Notes: generated from the letters alone by a model not told the origin. A DNA stretch of 60,674 nt from Chthoniobacteraceae bacterium (GCA_028293625.1 JAQGOL010000038.1:1-60674); one strand, 5' to 3'. Positions 55,401 through 60,552 are shown, counted from the stretch's first letter. Numbers and translations: made by a program.

Positions 55401-55658
55401 ATTGCCCCAGGCATTGACCCCGAACGCATTAAAGATGGCTACCTCGGGGCTGGTCGTGCCGCTGGTATTGCCAGGGGCGGCGGAGTCGCCGACCCAATTG
55501 GCCAAGACAGACCACAAACCACTAGTCACCCAAGCGCCATCCCACGTCAGAGTAGCCGCGCGCGAGGGGAGCGCGGTGACTACCAGCGCTCCGATCGAGC
55601 CGGCGAGAATGATGCCCTTCGTGCAACGCATCTTTGGGAGTTTGCGGAAGATTTTCAT
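46419..55658 (-). CDS. Giant PEP-CTERM protein of autotransporter-associated beta-strand repeats
   Basis: Encodes 3,079 residues from ATG 55658; the longer frame to 55850 lacks a leader. Signal peptide about 1-34 (GALVVTALPSRA). The body has at least twelve TIGR02601-type motifs such as GTLTLSGANTYTGATTI, and four large units of 742-749 residues each with TAYWKGGLSGAPS and DMTIRSLTQQD. The C-terminus (about 3045-3079) is a PEP-CTERM sorting signal: PEPGTIALLPAGLLLLGLRRFRG. No transporter beta-barrel is present, so despite the repeat name it is not an autotransporter. It is expected to be exported and processed by an exosortase system, not encoded in this window, and may build an extracellular matrix. 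Confidence 0.93.
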   Translation of the reverse strand: MKIFRKLPKMRCTKGIILAGSIGALVVTALPSRAATLTWDGAWVTSGLWSVLANWVGDSAAPGNTSGTTSPEVAIFNAFGVNAWGNVAGNPIGIDANSNIFGINFTITEGLYFVAATGGNALKVSSGGGRGSIEILNTLTATNAVEIICDPLQLQGDTDNGKTTVTGRPLRLLSGSELVSGSVTIGANTAFNYPAGADTPLVIGGAFSLTGGAGTNLDGAIRSTAMSARIAVPDGGATAIGVGSPAAAATDLSATALSTAYWKGGLSGAPSTWAASNGSTQSNWVATPGGANQALIPGAETDVIFSNTTVTTSPASSRLGADMTIRSLTQQDTANPVSLNADGFSLTITPGSPTAGITMVSRTGDLTINSSVVLGAAQTWANFSSSGYLTVNGRVDNGANLLTLAGRFITISGAIGGGSGGLTMSATNLRLSGANTYTGATTINDGDVMIFGTGSIRASTSITLNNNATLMLLNGSPDGSFNRIGDDASIASNGGNFIYSNDPGASLSYTEAAGTLAINNGQTNVNLLNNMLGGSNTQRLTFGGLNQANAATVNFAVAQVGPNAATDVIQVAGAPPTPAGQIIGPWATTSSDTRTFGVVDYATYDAAGKILPAGIAASPEPTWVPATNVTLSDSGTLTATRTLNSLRYTGLSGILAMGANNLETFGILGGGLKINSSSGVVRQPGTAAANLYVTTGTSFSIDISAPIQDHGGALTLVKAGASTLTLSGPNSFTGGIVLNAGTLTLNSKTAMGTGPLTIYGGVLDTDTNFVNANHNEVIFNGDFTCNGYTLMNLGTGAISLGTAVGTTRTITINSKRLTLGGVISNGTTANAISKAGSGTLVLSGANTYTGGTTMNGGTFGDPGTLIARSGSALGLGSVTVIANGILNYEATTDVPLVIGGNLVVTGGAFTALGGAIGSVATSAQIAVTGAATATGTVKLNVFAVPGVTPLAGTNTYTLVHGGAGSSLNGAIYSMGLVVNNTNFTVSTPTVTATDLTVSVTGGVTPLSTAYWTGGLPGAISVWAASNGSTQSNWAATKGGASQPLAPGATTDVIFTAFNSSSSTLGADMSLRSITMQGASVFLDNDDGHTLTITPTSATAGITIANGGSLTIEPNILMGAAQMWSNSGFGFTVKGDVDNGGHLLTVGGDTVRINGAISGAGGLSKSGAGELTLAGENSYTGVTTLNGGSVSIHYSGGQGSVRASSGVVLNNNAVLTLDNSSAYYMERDRLGDGIPIISNGGIFNYDNSDFPGPTVYAETIGTVTAANGQTMVQLVEDMNVGRGSVQTLTLSGLSQTNAATVTFTAANVGVNTTTNIIKVTGAAQTAAGQIIGPWATTARGNTQTDYAIYDGAGRILPAGIAGSTEDNWMPGANVTLASGTALTATRTLNTLRFTGAGTLALGSNNLETFGILNGGAFLTITASSGVVRQPGSQPANLYVSGGTINAPIQDHGGALTLVKSGGSSLELSGLNTFSGGLVLNAGTLELNGNTALGSGPFTIFGGLLGTNTRFANANANAINIYGDFGIDFFNSGPIDLGTGPVTLGTIGGTTVIDFGTRNDLLTMGGVISDGTTASALVKKGAGTLMLTGANSFSGGTTIDGYYFSGSVLTVRHGSGLGTGRVTVHKDAALNYAARADTPLILGGSLSITGGAFTALGGAIGSTVTSARIAVKDAATATGPVKLNLFAVPGATPQAGTNSYTLVHGGPGSSLNGATYSLGLVLNNTDFTVGTPTATTTDLTVSVTGGLTPLTTAYWKGGLSEAPSSWAASNGSSQSNWVANSGGANQGLVPGVTTDLIFSNSAVTSSPSASMLGADMTIRSLTQQDSSSSVNLGVDGFTLTITPASPANGINIMSGTGGVTINSDMVLGAAQTWTNNTDADFFVKFLVGGQISNGTNLLTIDGTGNTTISGAIGGGAGGLTKRGGGTLTLTGANTYTGATTIDGGAVTIGASLTGAINGSRAIFLSNNGRLTLSNGASEGGVNRLGDSALITSNGGAFNYSNLARSGVVYAETVGTLALVNGQTNVNLVSSMADGGNRQTLIISGLSQANAATVSFTSPSDLDTTTNLIQVPNAVQTAAGQIIAPWATTGPSTGGPTDYALYDAAGRILPARIAASEENTWTVADNSYTLSGRATLTGTRSPNSLRYTGGTDTLALGTNNLETFGILNGGSGVLTISSASGVIRQPGTSPTNLYVIAGSNSISLSAPIQDHLGALTLVKSGASTLALSGTNSFSGGVVLNAGTLELDSNTALGAGPLTIFGGALSSLTSFANANANAVEINGDFALSGSNPINLGTGAVSLGTLPGTTRTISGSGSALTLSGVISNGTTANALAKAGTNMLVLAGANTYSGGTTVNGGTLSARHGSALGTGNVTVLANGALTYVPTSDEPLTIGAALSVSGGAMGWVIGASATSAKIAVTGAATATGAVRLNMSAAPGAILPGGVNTYTLIHGGTGSSLNGATYTLKVINNTDYTVGTPTVTATDIAVSLTSGISPLTTAYWTGGLPGATTVWAASNGSTQSNWVAASGGASQGIVPGVGASVIFSNSAVMTSPASSTLGADMTIRSLTQQDSVNAVGLNSDGFSLTIAPSSPTTGITLSSGARTLTINSNIILGASQMWTNDSTSGLLSVASNVTNGANQLNVSGTGNTTISGVIGGGPGGVSKSGSGTLTLSGANTYTGETAVMAGTLAEGATGAIANTSNLTVNGATAIFNLGSNHSDTVGTVTLQGGGRITGSGASMLMANTGQTFEMQSGSVSAILAGAGIALNKTTEGTVTLSGVNMYTGPTTVMAGTLAEGATGAIANTSNLTVNGVTAIFNLGSNHSDTVGTVTLQGGGSITGSGTSVLGANPGRTFEMQSGSVSAILAGFGIALNKTTAGTVTLSGANIYTGPTTVTAGTLLVSGSISSSAATVSNAGSTLGGTGAVRDVTVGSGTILQGGMGTVASGTLTSGGAISFIDGAIIRLTLGADGTHSSLTRTGGTWAFDNNQAFDFTIISGASNTTYNDVISGLSGSETGLESIGSWLITTAGVTGTFSYDGVGGVDLSVSIIPEPGTIALLPAGLLLLGLRRFRGPSREAWLRL
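46981..47612 (-). repeat. Near-identical 315-bp tandem duplication
   Basis: Two copies of a 105-codon unit with the landmark TCACCGAGCC at 47081 and 47396 (exactly 315 bp apart). They differ at only scattered positions, so the duplication is recent or homogenised. They encode two consecutive beta-strand repeats near the C-terminus of the PEP-CTERM protein. Confidence 0.9.
48162..54873 (-). repeat. Four large coding repeats of about 2.24 kb
   Basis: The landmark CCAATAGG/CCAGTAGG (coding for AYW(K/T)GG) recurs at 54873, 52626, 50400 and 48162: spacings 2247, 2226 and 2238 bp, all multiples of three. The units share long stretches but are clearly diverged. A partial unit precedes the first copy. 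Confidence 0.9.
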
Positions 55659-55899
55659 CACAAATTCTTCAGGAGGTCGCTCACAGCACCATTTCCGTTT
55701 TTTTGTTGGTAGCGTAACTTTTTCATTCAAGGCTTCATCAAGCCTCGCGCCGGGAAACGCCGATGACGACGCAAAAAGAGTCGATTGCTCCCGGCATCCT
55801 GCCGCCGAGTCAATCGGCCGGCGATCGCGATGCACTTGGTTCCGCACCATGCGCTCAATGCTTCTGCCTTAATCATTAACAAAAGACGTCCAAGGGCAG
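55659..55899. other. Leader and promoter region of the PEP-CTERM gene
   Basis: About 240 bp upstream of the giant gene and downstream of the decayed nuclease gene. AGGCTT and AAGCCT form a short inverted repeat near 55730-55745 on the minus strand. No clear promoter boxes or Shine-Dalgarno sequence are visible. Confidence 0.4.
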
Positions 55900-56674
55900 C
55901 TAATCTGTGGGCTTCGCTGCTGCGGTTGACTCGAGAGCCACCTGTTGCCCTTTCACCCGTCTCGCGATGATTTTATAAGATCCGCCGGGGATTCGGATAT
56001 AGTTGTTTTGCCGAGACCCGCGGTGGACCCGGCATCGTAAATCGGGCTATCAAAACAGACGACTCCGTCGTATCGCCTGGCGTAGTCGTTGGCTTCGATT
56101 CTTTCGAGTGCTTCCCAGATGCCGCGGTTAAGCTCAGGCTCCTGCGGAACGATGTTCGACGTGTAAAACGTCTCAATCTGCGCCTCCCGGCCATAGCTCA
56201 CGCTCACGGCCCAGTTGGGCGCCATGTGGCCACGATCGTAGCCGATCCGTGTGTATTCGTTCGTGGCAACCTGGTAAGCCACGGGCAACGCAGGATCTGG
56301 CATGAAGGTATCAGGTCTTTTGGCGCTGACGGGATTGGTCACTGACTTGATGGCGTATGCGCCCAGGCCGGGCTGAACGCTTTGGTCGAATATCTGACCG
56401 TGTGCCCGGTGTGCGTGATCTTGATCAGCTTTTCCCGCGCCGAGACAGGCAGACCTGGCCAGTACGTTTCGCGCGAATCGTTCGGAACCGTTTCGCCGCC
56501 CTTGGTCCGGGTTGAGCGTGTGCCTTTCGACGCCGACGGCGATTTCGCCTTTTCGTGAAAGACTGGGATCAGCTCACGGATTGCCGGCGGGAGCTTTTCG
56601 CGGATAGCGGACGCACCTGCCACGAGGCAAGCGACCAGGGCGACAATGCCAAGGGATCGAGGAAATGACTTTAT
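55900..56674 (-). pseudogene. DNA/RNA non-specific endonuclease (NUC1), frameshifted remnant
   Basis: Three frames together restore a secreted beta-beta-alpha metal nuclease. The leader reads KSFPRSLGIVALVACLVAG from an ATA codon at 56672-56674, where ATG is expected. Around 56345-56355 one base is missing: restoring a G turns AFSPAWAHT into AFSPAWAAYAIKSV and joins the two halves. The catalytic DRGHMAPN and the metal-ligand region NIVPQEPELN are intact. Around 56006-56010 a second base is missing in an A-run; restoring it gives GKNNYIRIPGGSYKIIARRV and runs to a TAG at 55900. The total length becomes divisible by three after both repairs. Sequencing error is the main alternative. Confidence 0.75.
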
Positions 56675-56819
56675 GTAATCGGGGTAGAAACTCCGAGTGT
56701 AGAAGTCGGCTGCGCTATCGCCTAGAAGCCGTTTTGATGGCCCTGCGGGGGCACCGGAGGACCGTCAATGCACTGTGTTCAGTCTTCTTCACCATGGCTT
56801 TCGACCGTTTAAGAGACTT

Positions 56820-56874
56820 GCTCAACAACCACTTTCATTCCGAATTGCGCCGGAACGAAACTTCAGGGTTAGGC
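56820..56874 (-). repeat. attC-like site, cassette 8 (short)
   Basis: GCTCAAC at 56820-56826 and GTTAGGC at 56868-56874. Inner arms ACTTTCATTCCG and CGGAACGAAACTT pair with an 8-base loop. At 55 bp it is close to the smallest attC sites known. The TAA stop of the zinc-ribbon ORF lies inside the GTTAGGC core (complement of 56869-56871). Confidence 0.7.
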
Positions 56875-57108
56875 CGATTTTTGTTCACAGTGTTTGCGGA
56901 TAAAAGTGGCGAGTTTGTCTGGCGGTGTCGAACTCCAAACCAGCCCGCAATCCAAACAAGCAAATCCCTCCTCTGCCAACTGAGGCCCTTGGCCGAGCGT
57001 GAGGAAGCGAAGTCCCCGCGGGCGAAAGACAGCAGACTGCTGGCTGTCCCAACTGACGATGCGCCCTTTCGTCACGTTCTGACTCTTGCACTTTAAGCAC
57101 TCAGGCAT
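56869..57108 (-). CDS. Cassette-borne small zinc-ribbon-like protein
   Basis: Encodes 79 residues from ATG 57108; the frame continues to 57228 only by crossing the intron-like fragment. CLKCKSQNV near the N-terminus and CLDCGLVW in the middle form a CxxC...CxxC zinc-ribbon pair. Tail DKLATFIRKHCEQKSA. Otherwise unknown. Its stop is provided by the attC core, typical of a compact cassette. Confidence 0.7.
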   Translation of the reverse strand: MPECLKCKSQNVTKGRIVSWDSQQSAVFRPRGLRFLTLGQGPQLAEEGFACLDCGLVWSSTPPDKLATFIRKHCEQKSA

Positions 57109-57119
57109 ACAAAGCGGCC

Positions 57120-57195
57120 ATAGAGGTAGAACTGCCGGTTGCCCGACAGCCCTTTTGCAGATCCCGGCGTGCCGATTTCCCGCACCGGGCTGCTC
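57120..57195 (-). ncRNA. Group II intron 3' end (domain V-VI) fragment, putative
   Basis: Minus strand from 57195: GAGCAGCCCGGTGCGGGAAA begins a domain V-like hairpin: catalytic AGC, CCCGG/CCGGG stem, a two-base CG bulge in GCACG, TGC/GCA stem and a GAAA-containing loop, with one stem mismatch. It is followed by CTGTCGG-GCAA-CCGGCAG, a perfect 7-bp hairpin fitting domain VI, and TTCTACCTCTAT, a plausible intron 3' end at 57120. No reverse transcriptase or 5' intron part remains. It sits at a cassette boundary where an attC site would be expected. Confidence 0.5.
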
Positions 57196-57264
57196 TGTAT
57201 GTCCGGTGGTGTGGAGCCGGGAGTTCAAACTTCTCGGCGACCCGATTCGGCGTTGCGGATATTG

Positions 57265-57669
57265 TCATAGGACCTCGGGCGTGGAAGCAGTGAAGCCGCC
57301 CGGTTGGAGAGCGACAAGGTGAAAGCTAAAGTCGTCCAGGGCTGCACGAACACGAAGTGATGCTTCACAGCCGATAACCTCGATGCCTGAGTACGGAGGC
57401 TGGGCAGAAGACTCGCCGTGATGCAGGTTAACGGTGTCGAGAATCGAGAGAAAGTTGTCCTCGGGCGTGTCGATGGAGCCCGGCTGAAAAGTCGTGATGC
57501 CAGCAAGATGGGTGCTGGTGCGGCGCTCCGCCCAAAGGCGCTGCGCGACGGGACTGTTGATCGGACTCTGAACGATCCACACTGGCTCGTCTGTGGGAAG
57601 GCTGATCAAACGATCACCGAAGGATGGATCGACTATGATTCGGACTCGATATGGAGAGCTCTCGTTCAT
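57265..57669 (-). CDS. Cassette-borne hypothetical protein
   Basis: Encodes 134 residues. Begins YRVRIIVDPSFGDRLISLP and contains EPVWIVQSPIN, AERRTSTHLAGITTF, LDTVNLHHGE and SGIEVIGC; this combination is seen in a family of short proteins from soil and clinical bacteria, often in cassettes, of unknown function. ATG start 2 codons into the previous cassette's attC side. Instead of a clear attC, a group II intron-like 3' fragment follows its TGA stop. Confidence 0.75.
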   Translation of the reverse strand: MNESSPYRVRIIVDPSFGDRLISLPTDEPVWIVQSPINSPVAQRLWAERRTSTHLAGITTFQPGSIDTPEDNFLSILDTVNLHHGESSAQPPYSGIEVIGCEASLRVRAALDDFSFHLVALQPGGFTASTPEVL

Positions 57670-57686
57670 AGTGAGCGGTTAGCTAC

Positions 57687-57790
57687 GCCTAACGTCCTTG
57701 AGGTAAGCGAACGGAATGAGCCGCTGAAGGCTTCGAGTAGAGAAGATGTTACGCCGGCTCATGAAGGTTCGCTTGACCGAATTGTTAAGC
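57687..57790 (-). repeat. attC-like site, cassette 6
   Basis: GCCTAAC at 57687-57693 and GTTAAGC at 57784-57790. Arms AGGTAAGCGAACGGAATGAG and CGGCTCATGAAGGTTCGCTT pair with a few extra-helical bases; a variable 30-base terminal loop lies between them. It follows directly the stop of the frameshifted cassette gene. Confidence 0.85.
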
Positions 57791-57794
57791 CTCA

Positions 57795-58204
57795 TTAGTC
57801 GTTATTTGGTTGGCGTTCAAAGGTAAGCTCTCTTGAAAAATCGTCGCTTGTGCCCAGCTTGCCATCGCGGCCGGTGCTTGTGATGGTGACTCTGAGCGCA
57901 CGTCCGCTTCCGATCTGCTGGATAAAGAGTGGGCGTTTATAACTGTCAATGAGCTGGCCAGAGCCATTTCGGGAAAATAAGCCTCGTGCATCCACTCGCG
58001 CTAAAAAAGCATCGAGGTCTGGTTGCTTGCCATCGCGATCCAACTCGCCGAAATAGTGGTCAATTTCCGCTCCGAGAATCGAGACCTGAGAAGCCATCCT
58101 GCTCGCTTAAGCTGCATGTAAAATGCGTAGCAAAAAAACGCAGCGCCGCAAAGCACGACGGCTACAACTGCGAAAAGCAATCTTCGTAGCCATTTCGGGA
58201 TCAT
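57795..58204 (-). pseudogene. Cassette gene for a membrane-anchored protein, one frameshift
   Basis: The N-terminal frame from ATG 58204 starts MIPKWLRRLLFAVVAVVLCG, a single membrane anchor followed by FYMQLKRA. The coding signal then moves to another frame, MASQVSILGAEIDHYFGELD and on to FTFERQPN-like end LTFERQPNND (stop 57795). One base missing near 58100-58110 explains the shift; with one base restored the length is 411 bp. The C-terminal part contains GRDGKLGTSDDFS, recalling type II secretion pseudopilin calcium loops. A separate start at ATG 58097 (100 residues) is the alternative reading. Confidence 0.6.
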
Positions 58205-58215
58205 GCGCGCAAGAG

Positions 58216-58346
58216 GCTTAACGACCGAAGCGCTGGCCCCGCTGGGGCGGCACTGCGCGTCGAGAGCAGGGTTGATGTTTGGATTAGAGAAAATCATGGC
58301 AGAAAGTAGAGAGCCCCAGCGGTTGTCCAGCCGAGCATTGTTAGGC
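58216..58346 (-). repeat. attC-like site, cassette 5
   Basis: GCTTAAC at 58216-58222 and GTTAGGC at 58340-58346. Arms GCTGGCCCCGCTGGGGC and GCCCCAGCGGTTGTCCAGC pair with a short bulge; a 65-base variable region lies between them. The TAA of the ankyrin ORF falls within the core. Confidence 0.85.
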
Positions 58347-58718
58347 CACACGCGCTTGAATTGCCGTGATGATCTCGGCGATTCCGCGGCGGGTAGCAGA
58401 CTCCAAGGGCGTTTCACCCCAGCCACTCATTGTCTCGATGCGAGCACCGCGATCCAAGAGAAGGCGCACCATGGCAACGTCGTCAAACATGATGGCGTAG
58501 TGGAGTGGCGTGAAGCTTTCCTCTCCGCTCTTGTCGATATCCGCACCTGCCTCAAGCATGTCACACACAATTTCAAAATCCCCGCGCCTCACTGCAACGT
58601 GCAGCGGCGTGTCACCACAGCCGTTTTCGGAACGCACCGTAATTGGTGGTGTAAGGTAACCAAAACTAGGGTGATCCTCCATTTCCAAAAGGTATTCTTG
58701 CAGTCGATCGGCATTCAT
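58341..58718 (-). CDS. Cassette-borne ankyrin repeat protein
   Basis: Encodes 125 residues with about three ankyrin repeats: GDTPLHVAVRRGDFEIVCDML, FTPLHYAIMFDDVAMVRLLL (continuing DRGA) and GETPLESATRRGIAEIITAI. The first 30 residues form a helical lead. Ankyrin proteins bind other proteins; the partner is unknown. The stop is encoded by the attC core GCCTAAC. Confidence 0.9.
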   Translation of the reverse strand: MNADRLQEYLLEMEDHPSFGYLTPPITVRSENGCGDTPLHVAVRRGDFEIVCDMLEAGADIDKSGEESFTPLHYAIMFDDVAMVRLLLDRGARIETMSGWGETPLESATRRGIAEIITAIQARVA

Positions 58719-58748
58719 AGTGGAAAACGCAGGGAAAGCGTCTTAGTG

Positions 58749-58847
58749 GCCTAACATCCAAGCTCTGCGAGCAGCCGGGCGGAGTAAAGCTTTCTAAACT
58801 CTGGAAACGCGTGCGCCCAGTTGGTTCGCAGGAGCGCGAGGTTGGGC
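58749..58847 (-). repeat. attC-like site, cassette 4
   Basis: GCCTAAC at 58749-58755 and GTTGGGC at 58841-58847. Arms AGCTCTGCGAGCAGCCGGGC and GCCCAGTTGGTTCGCAGGAG pair with mismatches. Loop of about 35 bases. Located 24 bp past the stop of the four-helix membrane protein gene. Confidence 0.85.
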
Positions 58848-58871
58848 GTTGCTGTTATCAGTATAGGAAAC

Positions 58872-59246
58872 CTAAAAACCGGAACTCGGGTTGAAATGTT
58901 CGTTCACTCGTGTGGAGAGAACCAAATAAAGTCCGATGCCTGCTGATAATAATGCTCCCCCAAGCAGCCAAAGTCGGATGACTGAAACGACGCTGAAGTA
59001 GGTCCCCAAGTCGCTCCAAGCTGCAAGTAAAGTGATTGCTCCAATGCCGCACCTAATGGCCATCCACCAACGAGCCCACCCGTGGCCCGAAAGGAGGAAA
59101 TACGCGAGGACTCCATTTATCACGAGCCCGATAATGTTACCGACCATTCCACGAGAGCCGACGAACATGCCCCAGAAAAGGAGGTTCAGCACGGAGAAGC
59201 CAACAATGAGGAATGCGATGCGGGTGACGAGGGATTTACTGTCCAT
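58872..59246 (-). CDS. Cassette-borne four-helix membrane protein
   Basis: Encodes 124 residues with four hydrophobic segments (about 8-28, 34-54, 62-78, 84-108). LLSGHGWARWWMAIRCGIG is a loop pattern common in small uncharacterised membrane proteins from cassette arrays. No further assignment. Confidence 0.78.
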   Translation of the reverse strand: MDSKSLVTRIAFLIVGFSVLNLLFWGMFVGSRGMVGNIIGLVINGVLAYFLLSGHGWARWWMAIRCGIGAITLLAAWSDLGTYFSVVSVIRLWLLGGALLSAGIGLYLVLSTRVNEHFNPSSGF

Positions 59247-59307
59247 TAGGGCGTAGTGGCTTTGAATGTGATGGTTTCATTAACTCCGGGAGACTGCGTA
59301 TAGCAAC

Positions 59308-59446
59308 GCCCAACGACTAAAGCTCTGCGACGCTGCCCGTGTGGCGCGGCGGCTGGCGGCCGAGTTCCGCGAGGCAAGCAGCGACCGTGACACGCAGGCA
59401 GCGTTCGTAGAAGTGCTTTGTTCGGCGGCGTTCGTTCATGTTAGGG
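59308..59446 (-). repeat. attC-like site, cassette 3
   Basis: GCCCAAC at 59308-59314 and GTTAGGG at 59440-59446 (last base deviates from GTTRRRY). Arms AGCTCTGCGACGCTGCCCGT and ACGCAGGCAGCGTTCGTAGA pair. The TAA of the 100-residue ORF lies in the core. At 139 bp it is at the long end of the attC range. Confidence 0.8.
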
Positions 59447-59743
59447 GAGTGTTTTGATCCGATAATACTCAAGCTCAAGAATAGGCCAAGCGTCCTGAAA
59501 TGCTTGGCCTATTCGGCGCGAAGCGGGATTGTGCAGAAAGCAAGGGCGCTCGGTCTCCCAGTAAAATATGAGGAGATCAGACTTATAGTGGCGAAGATGT
59601 CCGGGAATGTTATGGGCATGGTCTGCGAGCGCGTGGAAGAGATCCTGGTCGCTTGCGGCACTTCTGATTAGGAGCAGGGTTTCGCTGAGTATTTCGAGGA
59701 ATGCATCGCGAACTGTTCCTGATAGATTTGTATTGATGTTCAT
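59441..59743 (-). CDS. Cassette-borne hypothetical protein
   Basis: Encodes 100 residues, mostly helical, with ALADHAHNIPGHL and YHKSDLLIFYWETE-like segments (here YKSDLLIFYWETERP). The N-terminus MNINTNLSGTVRDAFLEILS is hydrophilic and there is no signal or membrane segment. I do not recognise it. Stop provided by the attC core. Confidence 0.7.
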   Translation of the reverse strand: MNINTNLSGTVRDAFLEILSETLLLIRSAASDQDLFHALADHAHNIPGHLRHYKSDLLIFYWETERPCFLHNPASRRIGQAFQDAWPILELEYYRIKTLP

Positions 59744-59764
59744 CTAAGAGCGCCACTCCGAGTC

Positions 59765-59889
59765 GCCGAACGAAACAAGGTCAGCGACTGCGGAGTGCGG
59801 CGCGAGCTATGCATGGTGGGTGGAAAGGCGGAGGCTGGAAGCATGGCTCGTGACGCACGGAGCAGTTCGCTGCACCGCTCTGGTTAGGC
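59765..59889 (-). repeat. attC-like site, cassette 2
   Basis: GCCGAAC at 59765-59771 (one deviation from RYYYAAC) and GTTAGGC at 59883-59889. Arms CAGCGACTGCGGAGTGCG and CGCACGGAGCAGTTCGCTG pair. The site starts 28 bp past the stop of the 165-residue membrane protein gene. Confidence 0.78.
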
Positions 59890-59917
59890 GACTTGTTGAG
59901 CGCAGAATGAGTGATCA

Positions 59918-60415
59918 TCAGAGGTGCTCCTCCTGCTTGATGTGCGCGGCACTAAACTTCTTGGCCCATCGCTGCGACCGGGCGAGTAAAAGGACACTAA
60001 CCAAAATCGGGAAAATGGCCTCGAACGCGGTGTAGAAGTTTATGTCGTGCTCGCGGCTGGTTCCCGCGCTGGCAAAAAGAAAGTAAAGCCAACTCAACGC
60101 AGAGCCGAGATGGTCGATGAAGTGAACCAACCCGACTCCGAAAAAAATCAGCGTGTAGCAGTCGAACATAGTCAGTGAGGTAAACGTCACATGGCCGTCA
60201 CACTCGCGGCTCATGCGTTTTGCAATTCGCGGAGCTAGCACCCAGAGGCTAACCGCAAGAGCTAACAGAATAAGCCCCAGCACCGTTCCGATAATGGCAC
60301 CGCTCACACTCGCAAAAATCGCGGCTAAACCGGGACCGACTTTGATAAGGCCGATCAGGAAAGAGTTGACCGCGGCCAGGCGCAGCAAAAGGATCGCAAG
60401 GTTAAATACCGTCAT
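59918..60415 (-). CDS. Cassette-borne four-helix membrane protein
   Basis: Encodes 165 residues with four hydrophobic segments (about 4-24, 31-60, 80-110, 125-150). A polar loop RIAKRMSRECDGHVTFTSLT lies between helix two and three. No known family is recognised. It is the first complete cassette in the array as read from the right. Confidence 0.75.
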   Translation of the reverse strand: MTVFNLAILLLRLAAVNSFLIGLIKVGPGLAAIFASVSGAIIGTVLGLILLALAVSLWVLAPRIAKRMSRECDGHVTFTSLTMFDCYTLIFFGVGLVHFIDHLGSALSWLYFLFASAGTSREHDINFYTAFEAIFPILVSVLLLARSQRWAKKFSAAHIKQEEHL

Positions 60416-60462
60416 AAGGGGTTCTTCATAATAGCGATGCCAAGCGTGGTGGCGTCTGAGTC

Positions 60463-60552
60463 GCCTAACGCATTAGCACAGCAGCAGCGTGGGCGCTATA
60501 AACCTTGCGGTCGAGGCTAGCTTCTCGCGCCCACGCTGTCGGCTGGTGCGAG
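60463..60552 (-). repeat. attC-like hairpin at the right edge
   Basis: GCCTAAC at 60463-60469, then CAGCGTGGGCGC (60485-60496) perfectly complementary to GCGCCCACGCTG (60527-60538), with GCAGCAG/CTGTCGGCTG continuing outward. The second core is not recognisable as GTTRRRY (GTGCGAG at the expected place). Either a degenerate attC of a cassette lying beyond the window, or a modified first site next to attI. Confidence 0.65.

Larger units (their letters stand above)
56820..60552 (-). mobile_element. Integron-type gene cassette array
   Basis: Seven short minus-strand ORFs; six are followed within 0-40 bp by an attC-like site with RYYYAAC and GTTRRRY ends enclosing an imperfect hairpin, and a further attC-like hairpin enters from the right edge. 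Core copies in plus orientation: GCTCAAC/GTTAGGC (56820/56868), GCCTAAC/GTTAAGC (57687/57784), GCTTAAC/GTTAGGC (58216/58340), GCCTAAC/GTTGGGC (58749/58841), GCCCAAC/GTTAGGG (59308/59440), GCCGAAC/GTTAGGC (59765/59883), and GCCTAAC at 60463. The orientation implies an integrase and attI beyond the right end of the window; none is visible here. Confidence 0.85.

Noticed and set aside
46419-55658. PEP-CTERM giant gene as a type V autotransporter
   Set aside because: No C-terminal beta-barrel; the C-terminus is a PEP-CTERM signal.
57109-57264. attC site for the 134-residue cassette
   Set aside because: No RYYYAAC/GTTRRRY pair with complementary arms could be found; the stretch fits a group II intron 3' end better.
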